A stretch of 64,000 nt of DNA from Ptychodera flava (lineage: Eukaryota > Hemichordata > Enteropneusta > Ptychoderidae): NCBI RefSeq assembly GCF_041260155.1, contig NC_091938.1, forward strand, positions 18,994,632 through 19,058,631. Reading direction: 5' to 3'. The position numbers and the translations under genes were made by a program. Each line of letters begins with the position of its first letter. Position 1 is the stretch's first letter. This document shows, piece after piece, positions 29,101-41,800 of the stretch. The notes beneath the pieces are model-generated. The model was not told the origin of the DNA and ran no database searches. It saw only the letters and a list, made by a program, of their open reading frames with translations.

Positions 29101-32100
29101 TGGTCAGCGGACCACCCAACTACTGCGGATGCGCATATCAACCTCAAGGAACTTTACACCGTCCTGCTTGCGTGCAGGCGGTGGCATCGTTTCTGGGACA
29201 AACGCCACATAGTGGTATACACGGACAATACCACCACCATGTATATAATAAACTCTGGCACGTCACGCAATGCAACAGCCATGGAGCGGCTACGCGAACT
29301 CTTCTGGCTGTCGGCAATCTCCAACTTTCAGATTACAGCCAGATATGTCAGAACTAATGATAACGACGCGGACTCCTTATCGCGCCTGCACGAAATTAAA
29401 CACTACTTCAGAGCTTTAGACACCCTGCAAAGTCGCGAGGCACACCCTTTACAGGAATGGCACTACCATATGTCTGTTTCCACACACTCCTTATTGCTCC
29501 AGGACCTTTGTAGTAAGAACTTTACAAACTAAGTAACATGCACGGACTCTTTTAACGACAATGACGCTATTTCCAGGGCGCCGGAGGGCTAGCGCCTACT
29601 ACTAGTGTTGGGAGCTTTTGGCGGAAATCGGCTCATAGCCTGTCAACATTGGAATAAGGGGTGGACCATTTGATATCCTGGGGGGGGGGCTTGGAAGATT
29701 GGTGGAGAGCCATTATTTTTTTTCCCACGTGCTTCACCATGAATTATTTTTTTTCTACAGGGCATATGCTGGCAACTTTTTTTTTTCACTTTCCTTCTTC
29801 GAGATATATTTTTTTTTTACCAAATTTCGGTGCAATGTTTGTTTGCTTGGTTTTTCACACCCAGTAACAAGATGCTGTTCTATCGCACACAGACTATATT
29901 CAAGAAACTAAATAAAGATATGTAAATACATGTACATTTTTGATTCACTTTACAAAAACATATTTGTAAAATCATGTACATTTATGGCATTTACTTGTTA
30001 TTGTTGTCCTTACATTGAAAGTAGCCGGGTAATTTAAGAAAGTAGATGGGTAGACTGCGAGGGAGCGAAGCGACTGAGTGGCGAGTGAGCGTAGCGAACG
30101 AGGGGGGGGGAAGAGCGCGAGAGGGGGGTGTCCCCCCTCTGCAAGGCGAAAAATGAAATTTTGGAGTGGAAATGGTTTTCTCTGGTGGCATCTGAGGTGA
30201 CATTTACAGACTGAAACAGTACTTTTGTTGTGTGTCTTAGACGTGGCTCACATACAACAAAACAAACAAACATGATTTTGTTTTGTTTGTATTATTTATG
30301 ACACACTTATGGTTTTATTTGCAGTGAAGATGTAACATTTAATCTTAAAGCACCTGCTGTCTGCTCATTTCATTGCCCATTTCCCATTCTTCATTACCAC
30401 ATAGTAGTTTCCCCAAAACCATCAAACTCATTCAATTCTAATCAAAACACATTCGCTTTTGTTAAGAAAAACATTGGTAAGATAATTCACTATAACAGTG
30501 TTCGCATTTACGAATAAAACATGCGTATATAGAAAACTCATAACAATGAAAAAATGTGTAGAGAGTCGATCCAATGCGTTATAATATTACGCATTGGATT
30601 GAGTCTCTACGCATTTTTTCATTGTTATGAGTTTTCTATGCGCAAACGATAATAGTAAAATGTTTGCAGGCTGTCTCTCTTCTTGTGGTATTTTGACAAA
30701 ATCCTTACATTCAGATTTTTATGACACATTTCTGGAAAACACTGGTGAGCAATTTCAATTTCAGCATACTTCATCTAATCAGAAGGTCATGTATACTGTA
30801 CAATTGTTCATATTCAGTTATTGTTCCTCAAGCTTGAAATGGTTTATGCTTTATAAAACTCTAGAGCTACTGCTTGATTTTTATTGATGCTGCAGTGTGC
30901 ATCGAACAATTGCCAAGATTTTTTTTTTTTCCGAGTCGCAATGGTCCATTATTTTTTTTCCATCAGCCACCTAAAGCCAGATTTTTTTTTTCGAGCAACT
31001 CCACCTGGCATCTTTTTTTTTCCCCCAAATCTTCCAAGCCCCCCCCCAGGATATCAAATGGTCCACCCCTAAGTTGTTGACCTTGACCCCCAACACTTGC
31101 GTCTGTCTGTATGTTGTCAGTATAGGCATCATTTAAGTGAACAATAATACTTGTTTTATTGCAGTTTAAATGGGCCGGGTTCGAGGCTGTGAGTGGGACG
31201 GTCTCCGGACGAGGCCACTTAATAGTTAATCAGTATTGGCTTCGACCTCAGAGCGTTCCCCCACCCTCCTCCCTATCCTACTAGCTTGCAATTGAATTTT
31301 TTTTTCTTCTTCTTTCTTTCTGCTTTCGTCTTTGAATATGTATCTTATTACGCCTAGAGTGGCGGAAATCGGCTCATAGCCTGTCAACATCGGAATAAAG
31401 TTGTTGACCTTGACCCCCAACACTTGTGTCTGTCTGTATGTTGTCAGTATAGGCATCATTTAATTCCTAAATATGGCAAGGTCATTTCTATTTACTAAAA
31501 GTGGTTTGTCAAGAAGAATGTGCGTTAACTTTGGTGATATGATGTTTACAAATGAATGTAAACTGTACTAACAACTCTGTCAGCGCGAAAAAAGTCATAG
31601 TTACCAATACCACTGGCCAGTTCTAAACTACCATTATTAGTTAGCCAAGTTTTCTGCAAACTCAACAAGTCTAAAGACGTAACGAAATTTTAAAAAAAAT
31701 CTGAAAGTTTGGTAGCCCATTAATATTCCAGCTTTCTGTGCTTATTGCTTTAGAAAATAGCATCGGATGAAATAGTGCACACTCACAAAACCAGTTCCGA
31801 TCAAGCGTTGCCGTCGGTTGATGACTTTGAATATTTTTGTTTTTTTTCTATACTTTTCTTACAATTTCGCCACCTAATATCGATTGAAAAGTGCATAGTG
31901 AAGCCTAAAATTTGCAGAACATTTTGAATTAGAAGGCACTTTGAGACAAAAACAGATAAGAGTCATCAAAAAGCGGGATCGAAAAATAGCCCATTCTTTA
32001 TTTAAATGCAGATATCGACGAGTGTGTAGGTGGTCGAAATAAGTGCGGTCTCAACAGACAATGTCAAAACACAATCGGTAGCTACAAATGTCGTTGTATG

Positions 32101-35100
32101 GATGGATACGGCGAGGAGCATGGAGTCTGCATACCTTCTGGCCTTCAACCTGCCGAGGAAGTATACAATGATAAAATGGGTAAATCATCTCGGTTTTGAT
32201 CTTCCTTTTGAATGATATTATTAAAATTGATATTCTAAAATTGGATAGATACATGCCATTTTGATCAATGAAATCATCCTACAATTATGAAGTCTATTTT
32301 AAGAAAGTTGTCGCATATGGTGTGGAAAATGACAATGGGTAATACGGTACAGATGGCAGAGTGTAGAAAACACAAGTACTATTTTCACCTTCAGTTTTGA
32401 TAATTGTTTAAGAACACTACATTTTTTCATCATATTAGGTCCACGCAGCCTCATTTATAAAATATACATTATCAAGGACAGAAGCATTGCAATTTTCTTT
32501 TACAGTGGAGTTCTTAAATGAATGATTTTTTGATTGTGTGAACGCAAAAGTGCATTGCATGCTAAGAAATGAAGAGACACAACGACATATTGATCAAACA
32601 TGCCGAGAAAACACAAGGACCCAGACTCTTTTTTAGAGAAAGAATTACATGTAATCTTGCCAATTACTTTAAAACGCAGTATAGGGTCATAACTTCTCGA
32701 ATACGATTTGCGATATAATTGGGTACCGGGTCTTTTGTAAATTTGTCAACATGATAACAACAGTACCATGAAAGTTCTTGAAAGCCTACGTGTAAGACAA
32801 AAGAATCTTAACACTGCACTGCATATGGGTAAGTCCTAATCAATATAAATAACACTCAAAATCGATTGATAATTTTTTGGTTTATCCTTGATTCAGAAGC
32901 CGAGGGTAGATTTTGCAAAGAAACTCAGGATGGGATTTGGGAAGCAACTTCAGCTAACAACTTTTCCCAGTTGAAAGCCTGTGAAGGTGATGCAACAGGT
33001 ATGTACTGTGTTCTAATCGTTATTCTTGCCCTTCGCACGTTTTGTGACAATTTTCTGGTTAAAATGTGATTTGCCACAAAGACAACCATTTGTTAAATGG
33101 ATTTGAAAGTCTTTATATGTTCGATTTCTTCTTTCGTTAAATAAAAAATAATAATATTTATTCTCCTCTATATGCCAACAGAACATAACAAATAAAAGCC
33201 AAAACTAACAGGCTCGGCAAGCCTCGTCATTAAATTTTTGTTTTTCCTCTCGCACTTGCCCATAAATAAACGTTAATCGTCAGGGCGTCGCCCATTATTT
33301 CTATAGTATATATATCAAAAACATATTCTTCACACAGGTTTGATTTTTTAGCCGAATTGTAGGTTAACATTTGATGTTTATTCACAGGTTACATGAGACG
33401 GTATTGCAACGTCAATGGTGAATGGGAAACACCGGACACAACTGATTGTCGGACAAAGGAAGTCACAGACTTCGCAGAAAAGGTTTGAAATTCAGTGAAT
33501 CATGCCATAGTTTCGGTAGATTTTTGTAATTTGATGTTTTATTCCATATAATGTTCCAGCTAAGGCCCAACATGTGGCAATTAGAAATCTAGACTAACTA
33601 CAATAAAACACACAACACAGTGTTGCAGTAAAACACTGGTCATCTGGGGTGCAGGGAATAAGATTCCCGACTCCAGACGCCAAGGAAAAAACCCCGGGGA
33701 AAAAAGGGGGAGAAAAAGGGAAGGAAAAATCAAACAAACAACTAACAACAACACCAACTACTACAATCAAAATCTCGGTAAAAGGGTTGCAGGTGGCTAA
33801 CAGTTTTTGGCTACACTTCTGCAAAATTACTCAAGCCATGAGACACCATTTTGGCGACTTGTGTACGTTGACTAAAAGGTCTAGCAAGATAAACTAGTGC
33901 TGCCATTGAAGACCAGTCACCTTGTAACTGAATCATTTCAAGAGAGGCTCCACACTGGTGAGCAAAGGTAGCCCCTCCACGGCGAAGACTGTGACCTGAA
34001 TACTGTGATGCATTGTGACCTGTGAGGTTGACCCAATCTTTAAGGGTCTTGGCAAACATAGCATGGCTGATGGGCTGTGTCTTTTGGCCCACTGTAGTAA
34101 GAAAGGCTGGGGAATGCACATCAGTTTGGAATTGCCTAAAATGATGCTCTACGGCTGCAACTGCACACAGGGGTGAACCTGGTGTACGAACTACAGGTAC
34201 AAGCAAAGTACGTTCGCCAAATTGAATAGTCTTGGTCCATTTGGCTTTAATAACCATGCCCCACTCGAAAATGAAGACATCCCCCCTGGATAGGTGACAA
34301 TCAACACTGAATTTAGCCCCTGAAGGTGGTACGAGATTTGACTTTCTGAAAAAGGTTTGAAAGCCAGTTAAAATGGCGGCCCAATAACCGGAGTTGACTG
34401 GCAATAGAACATTCACTTTAGAAAACACCTGCATAAGCATGCTAGGGGTAATCGCTAGTTTTCTTGATGGCTCGTCGCCTAAAAGACGGCGAATACCCTT
34501 CAGTGTACATTTGACAATATAAGAATCATGAAATTGTGGATCTGGGTAACCAAGTTCAAGGTGCAGCTTGCGAACTGCACTCATGTAATTAACTATAGAT
34601 GAGTACTTCCTGTCCCTCGCAAGGTACACTAAATACAAACAAATAAGTTCTGTTGAAGCTGGGAGCGGGTCCTGTTTTAGTTTCATACAAAACAGCAAGA
34701 AGGACTTCCACTGGGACTTACGAGTCGAGGTAGTTGCAGTAGCATCAGTGTTCTGCCTGAAGACACTCCACTCCTGGTATAGCTCTTGCCGAAAACTCTC
34801 TGAAAGAAAAGTCATTATTGTGGCATGGTGAGTGTCTGAAAACGTTGCCACTGATTTGGTTCACACAGCCGAGATAGTGCATCAGCAATATTGTTGTCGG
34901 CACCTTTGATATGACGGGCAGTAATATGAAAATTGTTAGTAGCTGACAACCAGAACAATTCACGTAGCCAGCCCATAGCAATGACATTGTGACATGTTCC
35001 CTTATTGATAAAGGCGATTGTTTGCGTATTGTCTGAATAAATAACAACATGTTGATTTTCCCACTCGCGAGACCATTTCCTTGCCGCAAGCAAAATGGGG

Positions 35101-38100
35101 AACAGCTCTAAATAATTGATATTACTTGAAACTTCAGTCGGAACATGAACTCGGTTCCACCAAGGCAATTCTCTGATCTCACTTGGTTGAGGGACAGCAT
35201 CAGGATGCCACGCCCCTGCTACCCAGTTACCCTGGAAATATACCCCATAACCTGAAAATGAGGCATCAGTCTGTAAAACACACTGTGGTAATGGTTCATT
35301 ACGGATGATTTTTGCTTTGCCATTGAAGTTTGTAGCAAAGTCTAACCACCACTGTAAGTCTTTGCGAAACTCTTTACTAATTCTAATCTTGTGATGAGGA
35401 CGTTTGAGTTTGTTCATCAAATCAATGATACGTCTCGTAAATGTACGACCACCTTTGACAACGGTAGCGGCAAATGACAAAATACCGACAAGCGATTGCA
35501 AATGTCTTTTAGTTAGCTTGCGTTTTGAAGACACAATAGTTAACTCTTTGACTTCAGTCTGGCTAGCTTATCTTGAGGTAGCCTAACTTCCATTGCAATT
35601 GAGTCTAGTTCGATACCTAAAAATGTAATAATCTGTGCAGGTCCGCGCACCTTGGACCAACTGATATAGAAACCCAGATAACGTAAAAGACGAATCAGTG
35701 TACGTTGTGCTTGTAAGCAATCATCGTACGATTTGCTGATGAGAAGGAAATCGTCTAAATAGTTCACAATAGTAAAACCACGTTTTCTCATCATACGTGC
35801 GATGGAGTTCGAGACGCGAGTGAAAATACTAGGTGCACAGGAGAGACCAAAGCAAAGACAATTGTCAATGTAATATAGGTATTGCTTAGCATCATGAGGT
35901 CCGAACATCCATTTGAAGCCTTGCAAGGTGCGGTGCTTGGGATGTACAGGTATAGACCTATACGCCTTTGAAATGTCCACGATAGCAAAATAACAATTTT
36001 TGGACATACTGTCCATCACATTGTCGATCGAGCTGTAGCTGGTTTTTGGCGGGGACATGTGATCGTTGATTGATTTGCCTAATGGTCGAGAGCAGTCTGT
36101 TATAGGCCTATAATCATCAGAGTCTTTTTTGGGGACAGCCCCATAGGCGTGCACACAATGGGGTTTCTGTGACCCCTGACATGAAATTTTCCCTTGTTCA
36201 AGTTCGGACAAAAAGAGTTTATCCAGCTTAGGTTTGACTTCTGCATTGGTGGCTGATTTGTAATTGTCACACTCGTACCTTTTAATGTGATTGGTATCAT
36301 CCACTATCTTAAAGCCATGCCGAATGCCGTCAAGTAAAAAATCTTTGTCTGGGTCGTCGGCTAGTTCATTTTCCCAAGCGTGGGTATTCAGCTGAGACCA
36401 TGGTAATGTATAGCGTTGAGAATCATCGACTACGTTAGCGTTCACCGTTGGCGGAACCTTAGTGTCAAAGTGTTCACACAAAGTAGCATTTTTTGTAACT
36501 CCAGACGGGATGTACAACACAGCGGTGTTGTCAAGGTCATCAAGACAGTGCTTTTGAAAGTCATTTCCGTTCTGACAAGCAGACTTGACTTGGCTTGAAT
36601 TATCACAGAGTGTTCACTTATCAGTCTTTTTCTTGCTCTCCGCCGTTTTCTTGGTATATGTGGTACAATCATCTTTTCGGTGACCGTGTTCGCTACATAG
36701 CAGGCAAACATGGGCATAACGACATTGTGATGAGTTGCAAATCCCGGTGTTGAAGCGTATACAAGCGTTTGTTTTGTCGTCTTTCTTCCCCGTGGAGGAT
36801 TCTTTCCCTTTACGAGTACGAAATCGTGCGAGAGTGTCACTTGGGCCAAAAGCGACGTTGTTAGCATCTGAATTTGAAGGCCCCCATTTGGCACCTGTAC
36901 ACTCGAGGTCGTCACGGTACGTGTTGTCATATAACATGCAGGCACTGGCTTTGTATTTATTTGCTTTACTGGCGATGAAAGCAAGGTGCTGAACGTAGCC
37001 CCGAATTTCGTCTGATTTCTGGTCGACCAGAATACTTAAAATCTTCATATTTCCTTCCCAGAATTGAGCCCAAGTGATTTCATCAAACCCTTTCGCTGGT
37101 TTGCCGTTTTCAAGGCGAATGAATTCATGAGGCCGTGGTACAGATCGACGTTTTGGCGCGAAAGTTGTAGCATTGCAAATGTTATTGAATTTTGAAAACT
37201 CACCAGCTTCGCTTTTCGATGACGTTGGAAGGCGACTCAGTAACTGTTCTATATTATCCAGTTCCTGTAGTGAGGGCACATCACTTTGTGGCTGATTCTG
37301 ACCTTTCTCCCGTTCGCTGGGGTTCATGTTCTCAACGTCGACACGGTTGGCCGACGCGCCAAATTTGTCATCGATGGCTGAAGTTTTGGCGGGCTGAGCT
37401 GCGGTCGAACCGACTGATGGTGGATGACCCGTTTTCTCCATCTTCCTGGTTCTAGGTGTACTCGCCTCATCGGTAGTCTGTAAGGAAGTAACCGCCTCAC
37501 GTACTAGACAGCGCTGCCCAGGCAAAATATCCAAGTCACGAAGATCTTGTTCTTGTATCGCGGTTCGGAAGGTAGTGAAGCCATTCCGAACAAGGCATGC
37601 GATGGTATCTTCAGACAGACCAAATTCATCCTTTGCAAGTTTCTCCATTCGTGTCAGTTCTGATTCAATCGGTTGAACTGCCTCTGATGACGATGGCTTC
37701 GTTACTCTTCGACGACTCCTGGCAATTTTTGTCGTCATTTTATTGATAACGCATAAACTTCTAAAGCTGAACAAGACTCACGCCGTACAGGCAAACAGAT
37801 ACAAATCACGTGACCAACTATAAAACGTCATCTTGAATAATCAGGCTCATTATAATATTATAAGCAGGCTTATACTACTCACAAAATGGTCATATTACCT
37901 ACCGTTAGGTACAAAAATAACGTATTGTCTCCATAATAATTACAACTTAAATTTCTATTTCAGGTTAGCGATGTGAACAGTACAGCCGATGCGGTCTTAC
38001 TTTTGAATGCCCTAATCGACATCCACAACTCGCAGAATCATTTTCATGGTGGTGATTTGCTTCTGTTAAGTGATATCATGCTCACAGTAGCAGCAACTGT

Positions 38101-38743
38101 TGCCTCTTCTGAAGTGGACCTTATTAACACTAGTAGTTATACGCAGGTACCTCATTTAATATATGTCATTTTTGTTTAATAAATCTGATCTTTAAACCGT
38201 ACCGGTATTATATATCATACTGACATAAATAAAGGCCCGCAGGGACAAAATGGACCTTGACCTTCAAACAAACACTTTTAAAAGAAAAAGCAATTCCTGC
38301 AGAACAAACATATGGGCGTTTCAAATGTTTATTAATCCCAAAAACATATTACGCTGTCCAGTACTACTTAATGTGTCAGGACAAGGAGTTCATTGTATAT
38401 CAGTCAAATTTCTTGTACCTTATGCATACATTGTCACAACATTTCTCACTCTAATTTTGGGGTATTGTGCCAATTCTTTCAAACAAAATCAGAACAATAG
38501 TACCAAGCTATAACGTAACCGTAAACCTAAACCACATATCTGTTTTCCTTCACAGCTTTTCATGGAAGAAATGGGCTACCTTTTCGCCCCTAACCTAGAA
38601 CAAGCATGGAAGCACATACAACTGGTGAGATTTTTCATATATCTTAAAATTTTAATACCTTTTGCAAAAAAAACACCACAATGTCAAAGTAACTAAAGTA
38701 GAATTTTAAAATAATGTGATAATATGTTCACTATTTCATATAA

Positions 38744-38808
<65 letters not shown>

Positions 38809-41800
38809 AGTTTTGGAACAAACATAGGGATTGTACAGTTGTTCTCAGCTCTCGATTTCTTTACAAAGACAGTCTATGACTTCATGTCTCGGTTTCGACA
38901 GGACGTGGTGTTCGTCAGCAGTACAATCAGTAAGTAGACCCTGTTTATATACAGTAGCACTACAGGCTTTGAATGCTACTACTGTTTTATAGCTATCACT
39001 TGGAGTTACTTTCGTTTGTTTCATTCCATTAACTTACGCTGTCAATTTACGGTTTTTCTATAACAGGGTTTCATGGAATGTTTGCGGTACCGTCAAGTGA
39101 ATACAATGTTTTCCCGTCTAAAGTAACAAAACCCATGAAGAGAAGATTATTGCACAGTACTTTAGATGTACCATCCAGCTATATCAAACTACCTTTTGTC
39201 GAAGTTGATAACATATATAATGCTTCTCAGCATACAGGTAATATGACAACGTGAACTCGACCGCTCGAATAAATTCGGACAATCTATGATGTTTCTACGA
39301 TCGAATGGTTTTCAAATGTAAAAATATTGTCAAAACTTCAAGAACTGACGAAAGACGTTGCTATCGTCATTGTTCTTGTCAATGATAAGTCAGGTTAGTT
39401 GTGACTGGGACTAGGTGGAATATTTCATAGTAATTGTTGAATACTTTCATGTAGATATAATGTACCACAGACCGTTGAAGTGATCAACTATTATTGCAAT
39501 GATATTATATCGGGCTGAAATGAGCTTGAAATTTCTTGTCTGTCCATCTGACTCGAGTACAGATATCTTCACTACTTCTTTGTAGTCCTAAAGATCACAC
39601 TAATGAATCCCTTCGAACGTCAGGAATCCTACAAACGCCATTTGGTTGATGAGAAGAAATAACACACAGAATGTTATACAAACTTGAAAAAATGTTGAGA
39701 GTTCAGAAAGGGGCGCATAATCTCGTAGACGAGTAACGTTCCTCAAACATGTGTCGCAGTGGGTCACAATTAACACATGCAACCATATTTGTTACGCCAA
39801 TATACTAGGTACACCGTTTGTGGTAATAGTGCTCATCCTAGACAACCCAGGAGACATCATCCCCTCCGAAAAAACAAGGTAAGGGCTATGAAATATGCCG
39901 TTCAAACATTGCAGTAGCTCAGGATGGAAGTATTGCTATAAATGGGCTAATTCATGCATTCTTTTGGTATTATCTTAGATTGTCATAGCTGGAGTGGTCC
40001 TCAGTCAGGTACGGGTTTGTACCGACATGGCTTTGGCTTGGGCTGCAGCTAACCAGTGATAACCAGTCACTACACCCAAGTCTTCAGCTCACTTTTGCGA
40101 TGCACGGGTACAACGCAATATGCTTCCATTGTTCTAGCCATCGACGTGTCCACATGCCTGGCGGCCATATTGTACTGCTAGCTGGTTTGCATAACAAAAG
40201 CAGTCCCTGCTAAGTGCAGGCGGTATCCCCGTAGCATTGACCTCATGTACCCTTTTGAATTCTCCGTACGCAAACAGCGTACGTAGTTACCAATGCGTCG
40301 GCAAGAGGATACGTTTGCCTGCAAACCAGAGCCAATACTTCGGACAATGGAATAAATAAAAAATCCAAAGCTACGTCCATTGAATGGCACGGCCAAGGCG
40401 GTGAAGGACGTTGCCTGGCTTGAACTTGCAGAGCTGAAGCCCAGCTTAGTACGTCGGACACCAGTTTGTAATGGTATTTCTGAGTCGTTCATATCCGTTC
40501 CATTGGAGGAACAAGTCAAGCCGTCCCATCAAAAATACGTTCTCATTTTCAGTCATGCACAACTGAATAAGTGACTTTCGTCTCGCACCATCGGCACCAT
40601 CTGCCAAGTCGTTTGCAAGAGGTAGCCTTCTAGATTAGCATTGCCAAGTTGGTCAAGTTCGGCAGCATTCTCTATAGTGCCAGGCAGCAAAGTACGTCCA
40701 ACTCCGCCAGAAAAGGTCACCATGCTATCCTGCCAAGTCCGCTAAAAAGCGATAAAAAAAACCCCAGCCCCCCTCGGATGTTTGGGACTGGCGGACAGGC
40801 TTGGTAGCTTTTCTAGATAGAGCAGCTACTCAATTAACTCTATGCTTTATATTCATAGGCCACAAAGGCAGGCATGGATTAAATCTATTACAACAATAAA
40901 GAAAATTAAGAAGGTCAACACACCTATTATATCCGTATCAGTCTACCCAAAACAGCAAGAAGACATTGACTTAGATGTGAAAATGAGGTTTTATACAAAA
41001 GAGGTAATCAGTGAAATGCAAAATATATATTTTATTGACATCTCCTTTTGTAATACATTGTAGACTTTTAGCTTCATAATTCATATTCAATTACGCGACA
41101 GGCAGAAGCTGAGCAGTCGATCAAATAAATCACAAACTTTAACTTACTGTAATTGTTCTTTTCTGTGATTCTTTCTTCTTGCAGGAAGGATACGCACCAA
41201 AATGTTCTTTCATTGGTTTCGAGGCTACATACGGGTATTTGAATAAGTTGTTCTTCTCCTTTGTATTCATATCTATTTCAGTCTTGATTTAATACAAAAA
41301 GATCTTGCAGCTATGAAATAAATGTGCCTTTATTTTAGCCTTCATAAAAGATTTAAGGAGACGTCATAGTAGGAATCTTAGCAGCACATTGTTTTCTGTT
41401 ATTTGAACTGCCGGTTTTGTTTTATCGACTTATACTTATATAGTGCAGATATGTTCATTATCTCATCTATTAAAATTGAGATTTTACCTTGTCTTTAAAT
41501 GGCAACATTCTGCTCATTAAAGTAGTATTATCCTTATATTTAAGGATATGGAGTAGCGATGGTTGTAGGACAACAACGCTAGGTAAAGATGAGAAGTGGA
41601 ACTTTGTAGAATGTGTCTGCAGCCGGTTTGCTAACTTTGCGGTCATTATGACCATGGGAATGGAACCAAAGGTATTTAATGCAGAAATCACAACTATTGA
41701 ATGAGTCACACTATTTTCCTGGAGTTTTGAGGGGCTCAAGCCAACTGGGCGAGGGCTCCTATTGAGTTCGTTCGGATTCTCCTTCTTCTAAATATTCTTA

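Larger units (their letters stand above)
18744..31463 (+). mobile_element. Ngaro/DIRS-type tyrosine-recombinase-class retroelement, fossil, with nested insertions
   Basis: Terminal repeats are arranged as split direct repeats: A1 (18744-18843 continued at 25131-25195), B1 (29619-29657 continued at 31073-31136), A2 (31137-31301) and B2 (31360-31463). This A1...B1-A2...B2 order is the hallmark of PAT/Ngaro elements. Parts recognised are a Gag-like region with a SAM-like N terminus (about 25.2-26.2 kb) and reverse transcriptase/RNase H (about 26.3-29.5 kb, with a YLDD motif). I did not recognise a recombinase part. It is broken at several places and also interrupted by three inserted DNA elements. 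Without them it is about 3.3 kb. A1/A2 and B1/B2 differ by roughly 2%, mostly CpG transitions, so it is fairly young. It fills the intron between the sushi and EGF exons. Confidence 0.8.

Noticed and set aside
40200-40800. Possible gene in the intron, from open frames on both strands
   Set aside because: Frames of 64-113 codons overlap on opposite strands and show no domain or splice support.
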